A stretch of 64,000 nucleotides of DNA from Diabrotica undecimpunctata (GCF_040954645.1 NC_092810.1:76984160-77048159), one strand, 5' to 3'. Shown: positions 21,341 through 30,246, numbered from the stretch's first letter. The notes: generated by a model not told the origin, from the letters alone. A program made the numbers and translations.

Positions 21341-21435
21341 ACTCTGTCCTCTGCTATTCTACATTAATATGACTGATTCATTATTTTCTCTAAACACTCT
21401 GTCCTCTGCCATTCTACATTAATATGACTGATTTT
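21341..21435. repeat. Two tandem ~40-bp motifs, 55-bp period
   Basis: ACTCTGTCCTCTGC followed by TATTCTACATTAATATG occurs twice (21,341 and 21,396). The same doubled arrangement is found inverted at about 42,915-43,020, so it is part of the larger duplicated block. Confidence 0.85.
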
Positions 21436-21439
21436 ATAT

Positions 21440-22240
21440 TTCTTGCAGCTGTTTTAATGTTTATCCTGTGTATCTTCTTCTTCTTCTTTTTATATATACA
21501 TGACTGTCTGTTTTTCAATGTGCCTTTAGTAAGTTGCCATTCCATGGTTTTCGTGATCTTCTTACTGATCGTCTTCTTATGGGTTAACCATCTCTTGCCG
21601 TCTTTACTACTCTATTTGTTGTCATTCGACTTATATGATCGTTCCATTCTACTCTTCTATTTCTTAACCAGTTCTTGAGGTTTTCCACCTTGCATTTACG
21701 TCGTATATCTGTACTTCTAGCTCTGTCCCATAGTGTCTTACCATCAATTTTTCTAAGTGTTTTCATCTCTGCTGTTTCTAACATCCTTTTTGTCCTCTCT
21801 GTGTCAGGTCTTGTTTCTGCCGCGTATGTCATTATTGGTCTGATGACTGTTTTGTAAATTCTGCCTTTCGTTTCTTTCCCAATATTTTTATTTCTTCATA
21901 TTGTTTCATTTAGGCAGCCTATGGCTCTGTTTGCTCTATTCACTGGATCTTCCACTTCAGTTTCGAGCTTTCCGTAGCTAGATAATGTGATGCCTAGATA
22001 TTTAAACTCCATCACTTGTTCTATTATCTGACCTTCCAGCTCCAATTAACATCTTAGTAAATTTGCTGTTGTAACCATGCATTTTGTCTCTTTTGGGGAA
22101 ATTAACATGTTAAATTTTCTGGCAGTTATATGAAATTGGTGCAGCATACGTTTTAAATCATCTTCACTTTGAAAGAGTAGTATTGCGTCGTCTGCACAGC
22201 AGATTATTTTAATTTGTTTTCTTCCATTTGATATACAGCT
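21440..22240 (-). pseudogene. Family-A LINE, RT thumb and C-terminal tail
   Basis: The minus strand encodes [51 protein letters not shown], and EWNDHISRMTTNRVV. Upstream (21,860-22,230) degraded frames contain CCADDAILLF-like (RT motif C) and FKYLGITLSSYG-like blocks. It ends in a (GAA)n tail at about 21,475-21,490. A 95%-like copy lies inverted at 41,757-42,840. Confidence 0.8.
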
Positions 22241-23040
22241 ATTCTAACATATTTATATTTCACTAAGTGCGCTATCATTTGGTTTTTATCTCAAATTTGC
22301 ACCTATGACGAAATTTATAATATGTAATATATGGTGCTTTCATAATATGAAACTGGAATAAAACACTTGGTAGATAATATTTATTTGTTTTGAGTACACT
22401 TTTTTAGAACCTACTACATAAAAGAATAAATATTTGACTGTTCAGTGTTTTCCAAGTCTGTAAAACATAAACAGGCTTAAATATTAGATTACACATTTAT
22501 TAAGAATGTTCAATATCTAAATTGAAGATTTTATCTCAAAATATGAATAAGTTTTTACATTTTGTTTGACGTTTTAATCTTTGAATCGGAGTTCATTTTT
22601 CGAAAAACTATAAAATTGTGAGAACAAATTGCTATAAAAATGTACGAGGCAATATTCTCATGCTGTGATTTTTGCTGCTCTGTTACTTTTATAACGCTAA
22701 GCTATTTTTTATTTATTGTCAATATTTTTGAGGTGTGTTTCCTTAAATGACCATGTTTAAGGTTAGTACGTTTGATTAAATGAAATTGACATTAATTTGA
22801 TAGTTTCCATTTTATTACTAACTCTTGTTAGTAATTTCAGTGTAAATTATAACGAAACCAGAAATAACCCATAATATTCTCCCCATGTGATCTTAGTATT
22901 TCCGTTGATTGAATAGTATAGGATATCCAATATTTCAATCAACGGTATGTCAGAGTGGTTTTTATTAATTTTTATATATATTTGCAAAATGAAGAAGAAA
23001 GTTCCATACAGGAAGTTAAACAGCTGATCTGTCAATTTAG
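22241..23040. other. AT-rich spacer with the left part of repeat R
   Basis: About 22,690-22,830 resembles the left end of repeat R (TGTCAATATTT.TGAGGTG, GTTTGATTA, TTGATAGTTTCC) seen at 51,965 and 55,835. The remaining bases show nothing recognisable. Confidence 0.45.
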
Positions 23041-23540
23041 AAGTAAGAGCAAGTACCAACTTGCTGAAAAGCATACCCATACACAAAAGGAATAATAAAA
23101 TGTACTGCACAAACTATAGCGATATAAGCTATATTAATTATATTAATTAATTATTAGGATATACAGTATTTTTTCTAATACACCTTAAACGATTGAGTAA
23201 ATAGGTGAACTATAAAATAGATGAATATTAGTGTGGAATTAGAAAAACTTAATAAATCTTTGATCAATTATTCACTATTAGGCAGTTAATGAGAAATGTT
23301 GGGAATACAAAAAAAACATTAAACTAGTTATTTATAGATTTTAAACAAACATTGATATAATCATAAGAATAAAACTATGAAATACCATGGCAGAACTAGG
23401 CTTACCTAATAAACTAATTAATTTAACAAGGAGTAATCTGCAAGTCAAGTAAGACTTCAAGGAAAACTGTCGACTTATTTTCAAATATACATTGATTTCA
23501 AACAGAAATATTCCATTCCAAACCCCATTTAAAAAGTAAA
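23040..23540 (+). pseudogene. Decayed LINE RT fragment
   Basis: Multiple frames and stops, but in order CTNYSDIS, a KRLSK..NYKIDEYQCGIRK block, KLVIYRF (motif A region) and ELGLPNKLINL are recognisable as RTE-type RT. An old relic. Confidence 0.55.
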
Positions 23541-24220
23541 ATCAATAAACAAATAATTATATACATAAAGATTATATAAATCCCTAATATTGGAAAATCC
23601 AAATATGCGTCGTCAAGATACTAAAAATAGTCATAACCCAAAGTGCTTTAAAAAAGGTGAACGAATTAGCGTAACAGCTGTTTTGAAAACTAAATATTAT
23701 GAAACGAATTGGGGATATTATATTACACAAACTAAACCGCTTGTCTACAAAAAAAAATCAAGAAAATATGATACGACAGGAAAGACTAATGACTTTACAG
23801 CTAATTGCCACATAAATATCAATGTAACGCAAATATTAGGACGATTTTGTATATAAGACAAATAATATTATATTATAAATTATACCTATATAGATGCAAA
23901 TAGTAAAATAAAACTACAGCTATTACACCATATAGTAAATACTTATTTAGATAAACGTAAAATGTTCCACTGAACGTTAACGATAAATGTTACAAATAAA
24001 GGTTAAAGCATGCTTTTCAATTCGCGGTAAAAGATTTAACAGAGTTCTGCACACAAGAAAAATTCGTAACAAAATTGATATACCAGTAAACGGTACTCGA
24101 TACAGCAGCAAAGTAATGTTAGCAACAAATATGTAGGTTGTACTTTACCCCATTGGAATCATGGCAACCGGTATATAAAATGGTGTCTTCTTTGACATCC
24201 AGCAATCACAAATGTGAAAT
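23541..24220. other. Unassigned stretch with an unrecognised 88-codon frame
   Basis: Bases 23,590-23,856 form an 88-codon plus-strand frame starting MENPNMRRQD, basic and Asn/Thr-rich. No motif is recognised and there is no supporting signal around it. I regard it as probably fortuitous. Confidence 0.3.
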
Positions 24221-24224
24221 TATT

Positions 24225-24840
24225 AAAATTCAATGAATCGTTGATCAAATATTAACTTAATGAAAAATGTTGGAAATAAAAAAAAAACATTAAGCTAGTT
24301 ATTTATAGATTTTAAACAAACATATGATATAATTATAACATTGTAACTAAAATGCTATGGAAGAACTAGGCATACCTAAGAAAATTAACTGCTAAATGTC
24401 CAATCAAATGTCCAGTGACCTCAAACAGGAAGATGCGGTGTCTCCAATCGTGTTTACCATCGTTTTAGAGAGCATCGCCCGGAAAACAAATGCAGAAAAT
24501 CTCACAGTTTAATAATTAGGGTCCTCATATTATACGGACTTTCGACGATGAGTTTAATATAGTAGCGAGTATAATTATTAGTAAAAAAAAACATTAATAC
24601 ATTCAATAGAAAAAAGCGCAAAAAGGGTTCTCCAAATCAACGATAATAAAAAAATATATGGCTATCATAAGAAGACTATCATAAGAAACAGAATAGTACA
24701 TAATATTTCAATAGACCAGTATAACTTTGAAATGTTTCATCGGTCTAAATATTTGGGATTTAAGAGCACTTTTAACAAAAAAAAACTACAAAAGAGAATA
24801 ACAACAGAATACAAGCTGGCAGTTGCTACGTTTTAAGCAA
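24225..24840 (+). pseudogene. Decayed LINE RT fragment (same family as 23,040-23,540)
   Basis: Shares a long near-identical stretch with 23,285-23,350 (AACATTAAACTAGTTATTTA region). Later it shows LKQEDAVSPIVFTIVLESIA (RT motif B) and FEMFHRSKYLGFKSTF (thumb). Frameshifted throughout. Confidence 0.6.
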
Positions 24841-24989
24841 AAAAATAAAATCCAAAAATACATCCGCAGTAAGAAAAATAAGAATCTACGTATGTAAGTA
24901 AAACACGAAACATGAAAAAATAAAATAAGAGCCGATTGAGCGTCGCAGAAAGAAGAATTCTTAGAGAAATATATAATTCTGTTATGAAT

Positions 24990-25760
24990 AAGATCACAAA
25001 TCAATATAAAGTGCAAAACAATAACTTTAGCGTTGAGATTTAGTTTCTTGTACGACGGTGCAATTTTTATATACCTGTTTGACCTTAGCATTAGTTCCCG
25101 GTCGTAAAACACTTCTGAGGGCTTTTCTAGCAATCCTGATCTAATTAATACCTGAGTTTTACTTACATTGTTTTATATAATCTGATTTTAGTAGTTCGTA
25201 TTACACTTCTGGATTTAAAAGTGTTAGTTTTAAATCCAGAAGCAAACTGATATATGAGGTTATACATATATCAGTTTGCTACCTGAATTTTCCCTTTTAT
25301 CTCTTATGTGACAACGATATCTGCGATATCTAAAACGCTCCAATTTTTCAAAATTATATGGGTCTATTGTTACGTTATATGCCCTATTCTACATCGCCTC
25401 TTTTGTCTGTTAAGGATCATTTATTTGGTTTTCTCGTTACTATTATAGCTTTTTTCTTGCTGGTAATAGCATTATTCTATAGTATTCTAATATTTAATCT
25501 ATGGATTAAATCCAGATAGCGGATAGATATTCTTTACTTTCTCGGAGAAATTATATTGTAACACACAAAAACCCTATTAAATTGCCAAAAACTTCCTTGC
25601 ATATTCTATTTACTTATGAGGGACAGCAGCAATATCAGTACCATAATAATGCATATAGTCCTGGACTGGCTAATCATTGGATAATAGGAAGCATGAATGT
25701 AGCAGTTTTATTGGTTTGGTGACTGCTTGCTGAAATCGGGGAGCAGAGATATCAGTACCG
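24990..25760. repeat. Repeat R copy (partial), containing twin hairpins
   Basis: Matches the R copies at 51,930-53,050, 55,800-56,740 and 58,130-58,860. On the minus strand parts of it look like an RTE LINE (an IDPYNFEKLERFRY segment), so R may be a decayed LINE plus flanking sequence. The right end (GTCCTGGACTGGCTAATC) is shared by all copies. Confidence 0.6.
25206..25278. other. Two back-to-back perfect hairpins
   Basis: Hairpin 1 (25,206-25,242): 15-bp arms CTTCTGGATTTAAAA, 7-base loop. Hairpin 2 (25,243-25,278): 14-bp arms CAAACTGATATATG, 8-base loop. They touch without a gap. Other copies of the same repeat lack the inner 30 bases. Confidence 0.9.
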
Positions 25761-26390
25761 AGTTAATGACTAGGAGTTGCGTAAGTTATTTAGACATCGT
25801 TTTTTGTAAAATGAATGTTTTAGATTTTCAGATGTATAAACTTGACGTTAATTAATTTGGACTCATTTAGTTTAGTTTTCCAATTTTAAGTACATATGAA
25901 TTTTATTTAATAACAGTTATATTTTTTTTGCTGCTACTTTGCTGTTGTCAAATACTGTGAGGATAACATTGTCATTTCCAACTGTGACCATGTAGGTATA
26001 CTATTTACAGGTTAAACTCCCATGCTATACTTTAGCAAAGGCCTAAGCTATGTCAAAAAAGACTAGCACAATTTTTTTTTCTAAAACGTATTTCTCAACA
26101 AGTTTCTCACTTAGTTGTATCGATAATTCTGTATATTCAATTAATCATAGAATATTTTTTATCTCTGAATAAAAATTATCGGTTTGGAATCAGCTCTTTT
26201 CTTTTATTATTGGTTTCATTAACTTTAGGTGTTTCTCAAACAGTTTCAACATTACTGATATAACAAATATGAACAATTTGTTATATAATATTTTGAATAA
26301 ATCGAGTAGCTAATAATTAATAAAAATAGGCGATTAATTTATTTTGAAAAATTATGTATATCTAAAAGTATCACCATATTTTACTGATTC
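25761..26390. other. AT-rich spacer
   Basis: No gene or repeat family recognised. Confidence 0.4.
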
Positions 26391-26394
26391 TTCA

Positions 26395-26790
26395 TCATCA
26401 TTCTCTTTGCCTTTATCCCTTTATGCCTTATCCTTATATACAGGGATATCTTTCTATCTTTCGCCATATCAAGATGAATTCCTTTCATAGACATATTTCT
26501 CCTATCCGTTTCCCGTCATCTCTTTTTCGGTCTTTCTCTCCTACTACTTCCTGGGACCTGGAAAACCAGAATCCTATGTATTGTATGACTCTCGTGTCGA
26601 CGCTCAACATGCCCTAATTATCGTAACCTATGCTCCGTTATTTTTGCATAGATGAGGTGCTGCGCCTAGATTTCTCGTAGTATTTTGATTTTTAATTCAA
26701 TATTTTCTTTTTAAGCCACTCATCCATCTAAGCATTGTCATTTCGTTCAAATGCATTTATTGTTCTTATTTTTTAACAGTCCAACATTTA
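26395..26790 (-). pseudogene. Family-D LINE C-terminal end (3' part, split by the gypsy element)
   Basis: Minus strand gives INAFE, MLRWMSGLKRK, LGHVERRHESHTIHRI, RRERPKKRWRETDRR and a DMAKDRKI ending: the C-terminal tail of an RTE-like ORF2. It joins the part beginning at 30,247 when the LTR element is removed (an RPATLYG block spans the join). Stops and frameshifts present. Confidence 0.75.
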
Positions 26791-26794
26791 ATAC
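26791..26794. repeat. Target-site duplication ATAC (left) of the gypsy element
   Basis: ATAC precedes the left LTR and is repeated at 30,243-30,246 after the right LTR. A 4-bp duplication is normal for gypsy-type integration. Confidence 0.85.
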
Positions 26795-27077
26795 TGTAGC
26801 GTGATTAAATAAAACGAGCGGTTCGAATTTATATACATACATTTATTTATAACTTTACAGTTCGGTAGTATCTTAATAACTAACTCTACTTCTAAAATCG
26901 CGTCATATATATACCAAAAGTATTAAGTTCCAGAACATTCGGGAGTTGTCCCACCTCTAATTCGCCTACGTGACCTGTTGTTCTGTCTCTCACTCGATGG
27001 ATCTCGAAGCTTCTCGAGGTGTATTAGAGATGCAATGCAATCGTTACCTGGGCAATCTCGAAAGCATGTTCGTAACA
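26795..27077 (-). repeat. 3' LTR (283 bp)
   Basis: Identical to 29,960-30,242 except one base (GGGCAATCTC here, GGGCCATCTC there). Ends are TG...CA. In element sense it holds two palindromic nGAAnnTTCn/nTTCnnGAAn motifs, a TATA-like run and an AATAAA. Confidence 0.95.
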
Positions 27078-27090
27078 CTGCTCCCCTCTT
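27078..27090 (-). other. Polypurine tract
   Basis: On the minus strand AAGAGGGGAGCAG lies directly before the 3' LTR, the position of the plus-strand primer in LTR retrotransposons. It overlaps the stop codon of the macrodomain frame. Confidence 0.8.
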
Positions 27091-27685
27091 AAATCTGATC
27101 GTCCCGATCAGCAACTCTATATGTAGACACAGGATGGCGGAATCTACAGGACTCTCCAGCTCTGCATGAACCCTTTAGAAAGAAATAACAGTCTACTGAC
27201 TTTGAAGGATACGATTTCATCGGGTTAATGCAACACACAGTAATTCGTACGCCGGTTTCTCGGAAGATCACTTCAAGCATGCTTCTGACAATCTTCCAGT
27301 CCAGATTATCTAGTGCATGACCTATCTTGAGTAAGGCCAAATTCTTGATGTCGTAATTGCACACAATTTTCTTCAAATTAGTTAGAGCACGCCATATATC
27401 CTCGTAGCTTGCCCTGTCTGTATACGACTTCCTGGTCACCATATACATCAAAGATCGAGAACCATCTTCTAATCTCATTACTCTTCCAACTTTAGGCTGC
27501 TGGTTTTTTAACTCGTCCAAACGACCGAATTTCTTAAAAAATACGGATGAGATTCCTTTAGTCATCTCAAGATCTTGAGCAACACAGTGGGCTAGAGAGA
27601 CGTTATGCGGAACACTAAAAAGATCCTGCTGAACTTCTGTGGTTACGCCGAATCTAGCACTCTTTCTCTCTGCGTAATTTGTCAT
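27089..27685 (-). CDS. TARG1/OARD1-like macrodomain plus CCCH zinc-finger protein of the gypsy element
   Basis: 198 codons, fully open. Residues about 12-153 match the OARD1/TARG1 class of macrodomains: DLFSVPHNVSLAHCVAQD, then VFFKKFGRLDELKNQQ, an LMYMVTRKS strand, YEDIWRALTNLKKI, and LLKIGHALDNLDW. That family binds ADP-ribose and removes it from proteins. The Asp of the ALDNLDW block (D126), equivalent to the catalytic Asp, is kept. The catalytic Lys of the TKK motif in human TARG1 (from memory) aligns with Arg85, with Lys86 beside it. Residues 166-184 form a C-x7-C-x5-C-x3-H zinc finger (C166, C174, C180, H184), a class that usually binds RNA. The ATG overlaps the upstream stop as ATGA. 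It occupies the env position, but no signal peptide or membrane segment is present. Role inferred: ADP-ribose handling on RNA or host factors. Confidence 0.85.
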   Translation of the reverse strand: MTNYAERKSARFGVTTEVQQDLFSVPHNVSLAHCVAQDLEMTKGISSVFFKKFGRLDELKNQQPKVGRVMRLEDGSRSLMYMVTRKSYTDRASYEDIWRALTNLKKIVCNYDIKNLALLKIGHALDNLDWKIVRSMLEVIFRETGVRITVCCINPMKSYPSKSVDCYFFLKGSCRAGESCRFRHPVSTYRVADRDDQI

Positions 27686-29853
27686 AAATTCATTAAAGCT
27701 TGGTCGCCGGTCATCTTTGATCTCATGTTGAAGGGTTCGTGCTTCTTCTGTTTCATTTGAGCAAGACGATTTATGTGAACTACTTTTGGTTTACCTTTCG
27801 GCAACTTCTTAATTCGGTATATTACGTCATTTATTTTCTTTTTAATTTCATACGGACCTTCCCATTGTATTTGTAGTTTGGGAGACAAGCCTCGACGACG
27901 TTGTGGATTATAAAGCCAAACAAGATCACCTACTTCATAGCTTTCACTCTTGCATCGAGAATCATATTGATCTTTCATTCTGTCATTGGCTATCTGGATA
28001 TATTTATTTCCATCATTTGTCTCTGGAAGTGGACCTGCAATGTCGATTGCTACTCTTTCCATAGGACTACCAACATTGTACTGTTTCATGGGTGCCCCCT
28101 TTTTACCAGCTGGACCATTACTGGTTGCACACAGTTCACATTTCCGGCACCATCTTCTTACATCATCTTTACAGTTCACCCAATAGAACCGTTCTCGAAC
28201 CTTTTGCAGAGTCTTCGTGATACCAAAGTGTCCACCTGATGCACCGTCATGCAACTGACGCAATACTTCTGACACTTTACTTTTAGGTACAATTAACTGA
28301 AGCTTAGTTTCTGTACCATCATCGTTCTCAAAGGTTCTATACAGAAGATCATCTTTCAGTACTAGGCAATTCCATTGGCTCCAGTAACACTTAACTTCTG
28401 GACTACATGCACTAATGTCTTGCCAAGAAGGTCTTTCACTTTGACGCATCCAATCCAATACTCTTTTTATACATGGATCATCTGCTTGAGCGTCTTGTAG
28501 CTGTTGAGGCTGCCATTGCTCATTAATGACGGTGGTTCGTCTCACGGGGCAAAGTCGTTCTTCTAATTCAAGACAATGATTACGATTTGCACTGTATGGC
28601 CGTCTTGACTGAGCATCAGCATTTGAATGACTTTTTCCAGCCCTGTGTTTGATTTGTTCTAGCTTTCTGACTGTTGTATTATTTTCTTGCAATTTACGAC
28701 GAATGTGACCTACGTCGTTACCATTCCAACATCTGGGTTCACGTCTCTTCGGCATCATGTCACGAACTACTTTCCGTACGATTTCCTCCAGACGTTTTTC
28801 GTTTTGTTCGTCGCTCTCTTCAGAGGTTCGTACTCGATAGCTCCGTGAAAGTTGACTAGCTGTTTCATGTTCTAAGGCAATAGCGAGCGCTTCATCTAAA
28901 ACTTTCGGTCTTGCTAGTCGTAAAGCTTTCTGTAGTTCAATGTCTCTTAACCCATTGACGAAGGCATCTACAGCAATTTCTTCCAAAATGTTGTCTGGTA
29001 CCTCTGGATAGGCCAACAGCGCTATACGAGCAATATTTGCTTCAAATTCTTGCAAACTCTCACTTGCTCGTTGGATTCTACTTCTTATTTGTACTTTGTA
29101 GACTGGTTGTAGATGGGCATCTCCGTAACGTTTATCTAGTCGAGTGAACAAGGTCTGGTAACATTTTTCTTGACCCTTAGGAATTGATCTTAGGATATCC
29201 GCAGCATCACCTCGTAAAGCAGCAGTCAAGGACACAGCTTTTTCTTGTTCTGTCCAATGATTGGCTGTCGCAATAGCTTCAAATTGTCTAAGGTATATGG
29301 ACCAAGAGGACTTTCCATCAAATGGTGGCAATTTGAATCTCATATGATGTGTCATTTCGTCTCTCGGTGATTCTTCTTTCACTACCGGATCTAAGGCTAC
29401 CGTATTAACTGGTGGTAGCACTTTTGTGTTACTTATCATGGTCTCTAATTGTTTGATCTTCTCTTCTACTTTATCGAATGTTCTTGAGACTTCTTCAAAT
29501 TTCTCATTGTTTTGAATACATATTTCTTTAATTATTTGTGAAGTCTCGTCGAATCTTCTAAATACATTCTCGAATGTTTCATCGAATCTTTTGGGAACAT
29601 TCTCTAATTTATTATCATCTCTTTTAGAAGATTCTTCAATTTTTTTCGAGACATTCTCAAATTTTCCATCAATTATTTTCGTTAAAACTGCTTCTTCTGT
29701 TGATTGAAACTGGAATGTCTCTGGGTCTTCTCCATTCTTGTTAAGCACAGTCTTCAGTCGTTCTTGGAGTATCTTCTTGGACCCACTGCAGTCTTCATCG
29801 CGTTCTTCTAGCTGCTCACGCAACTGTTTTACTGACAGTTCTACTAGCAGCAT
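27682..29853 (-). CDS. Gag-integrase fusion polyprotein (gypsy), RT and IN core deleted
   Basis: 723 codons, open. Residues 4-38 look like a SAP DNA-binding motif (LSVKQLREQLEER). Residues 60-140 form a coiled coil of repeated KxFENV/RRFDETS units. Residues about 172-335 are a retrotransposon Gag capsid (LPPFDGKSSWSIYLRQFEAI onward). A zinc knuckle at 375-387 is degenerate (CWNGNDVGH; later Cys lost). At about residues 388-400 the frame jumps to the end of RNase H (AGKSHSNADAQSRRP), so protease, RT and most of RNase H are gone. The integrase zinc domain follows (H535, H542, C572, C575) and the first catalytic region (VAIDIAGPLP, D604). After GNKYI (about 619) the frame jumps past the rest of the core to DRMKDQYDS and a GPY-type C-terminal module (WEGPYEI, 664-670). 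Both joins keep frame. Confidence 0.9.
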   Translation of the reverse strand: MLLVELSVKQLREQLEERDEDCSGSKKILQERLKTVLNKNGEDPETFQFQSTEEAVLTKIIDGKFENVSKKIEESSKRDDNKLENVPKRFDETFENVFRRFDETSQIIKEICIQNNEKFEEVSRTFDKVEEKIKQLETMISNTKVLPPVNTVALDPVVKEESPRDEMTHHMRFKLPPFDGKSSWSIYLRQFEAIATANHWTEQEKAVSLTAALRGDAADILRSIPKGQEKCYQTLFTRLDKRYGDAHLQPVYKVQIRSRIQRASESLQEFEANIARIALLAYPEVPDNILEEIAVDAFVNGLRDIELQKALRLARPKVLDEALAIALEHETASQLSRSYRVRTSEESDEQNEKRLEEIVRKVVRDMMPKRREPRCWNGNDVGHIRRKLQENNTTVRKLEQIKHRAGKSHSNADAQSRRPYSANRNHCLELEERLCPVRRTTVINEQWQPQQLQDAQADDPCIKRVLDWMRQSERPSWQDISACSPEVKCYWSQWNCLVLKDDLLYRTFENDDGTETKLQLIVPKSKVSEVLRQLHDGASGGHFGITKTLQKVRERFYWVNCKDDVRRWCRKCELCATSNGPAGKKGAPMKQYNVGSPMERVAIDIAGPLPETNDGNKYIQIANDRMKDQYDSRCKSESYEVGDLVWLYNPQRRRGLSPKLQIQWEGPYEIKKKINDVIYRIKKLPKGKPKVVHINRLAQMKQKKHEPFNMRSKMTGDQALMNL

Positions 29854-29940
29854 CTTTGGTCAGGCACGCGTACTTTTTAAAATGTTAAAAAGTCTTTTTC
29901 AAAAGTCACTGCTGAATTTATATTTAAATAAATCAATTAT

Positions 29941-29958
29941 CCTCACACCGTAACACCA
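29941..29958 (-). other. Candidate tRNA primer-binding site
   Basis: One base inside the 5' LTR the minus strand reads TGGTGTTACGGTGTGAGG. It starts with TGG, as expected for pairing with a tRNA CCA end. I cannot assign the tRNA. Confidence 0.55.
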
Positions 29959-29959
29959 C

Positions 29960-30242
29960 TGTAGCGTGATTAAATAAAACGAGCGGTTCGAATTTATATA
30001 CATACATTTATTTATAACTTTACAGTTCGGTAGTATCTTAATAACTAACTCTACTTCTAAAATCGCGTCATATATATACCAAAAGTATTAAGTTCCAGAA
30101 CATTCGGGAGTTGTCCCACCTCTAATTCGCCTACGTGACCTGTTGTTCTGTCTCTCACTCGATGGATCTCGAAGCTTCTCGAGGTGTATTAGAGATGCAA
30201 TGCAATCGTTACCTGGGCCATCTCGAAAGCATGTTCGTAACA
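29960..30242 (-). repeat. 5' LTR (283 bp)
   Basis: See the 3' LTR; one difference in 283 bases. Promoter-like features in element sense: palindromes AGAAGCTTCG and GTTCTGGAAC, followed by a TATATATATG run. An internal leader of about 106 bases separates this LTR from the Gag start at 29,853. Confidence 0.95.
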
Positions 30243-30246
30243 ATAC

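Larger units (their letters stand above)
26795..30242 (-). mobile_element. Non-autonomous gypsy-type LTR retrotransposon with macrodomain ORF
   Basis: Complete from LTR to LTR (3,448 bp), read on the minus strand. Order: 5' LTR (29,960-30,242), candidate PBS, Gag-integrase fusion frame (29,853-27,682), macrodomain-zinc finger frame (27,685-27,089), purine tract, 3' LTR (26,795-27,077). LTRs are 283 bp each, begin TG and end CA, and differ at one base. Protease, RT and RNase H, and the integrase catalytic core, are deleted, yet both frames are fully open. It must depend on proteins from a relative elsewhere. It lies within a family-D LINE. An older LTR piece is at 1-76. Confidence 0.93.

Noticed and set aside
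23590..23856. 88-codon frame as a small gene
   Set aside because: No motif, homologue or flanking signals, and it lies between decayed LINE fragments.
27089..27685. Domesticated host OARD1 gene captured between LTRs by chance
   Set aside because: It sits between pol remnants and the purine tract, overlaps the Gag-IN stop by ATGA, and ends 11 bases before the LTR, all of which point to an element-encoded frame. Origin by ancient capture remains possible.
26795..30242. Errantivirus with an envelope gene
   Set aside because: No signal peptide, transmembrane segment or fusion-type Cys pattern in the frame after pol; it is a macrodomain-zinc finger protein.
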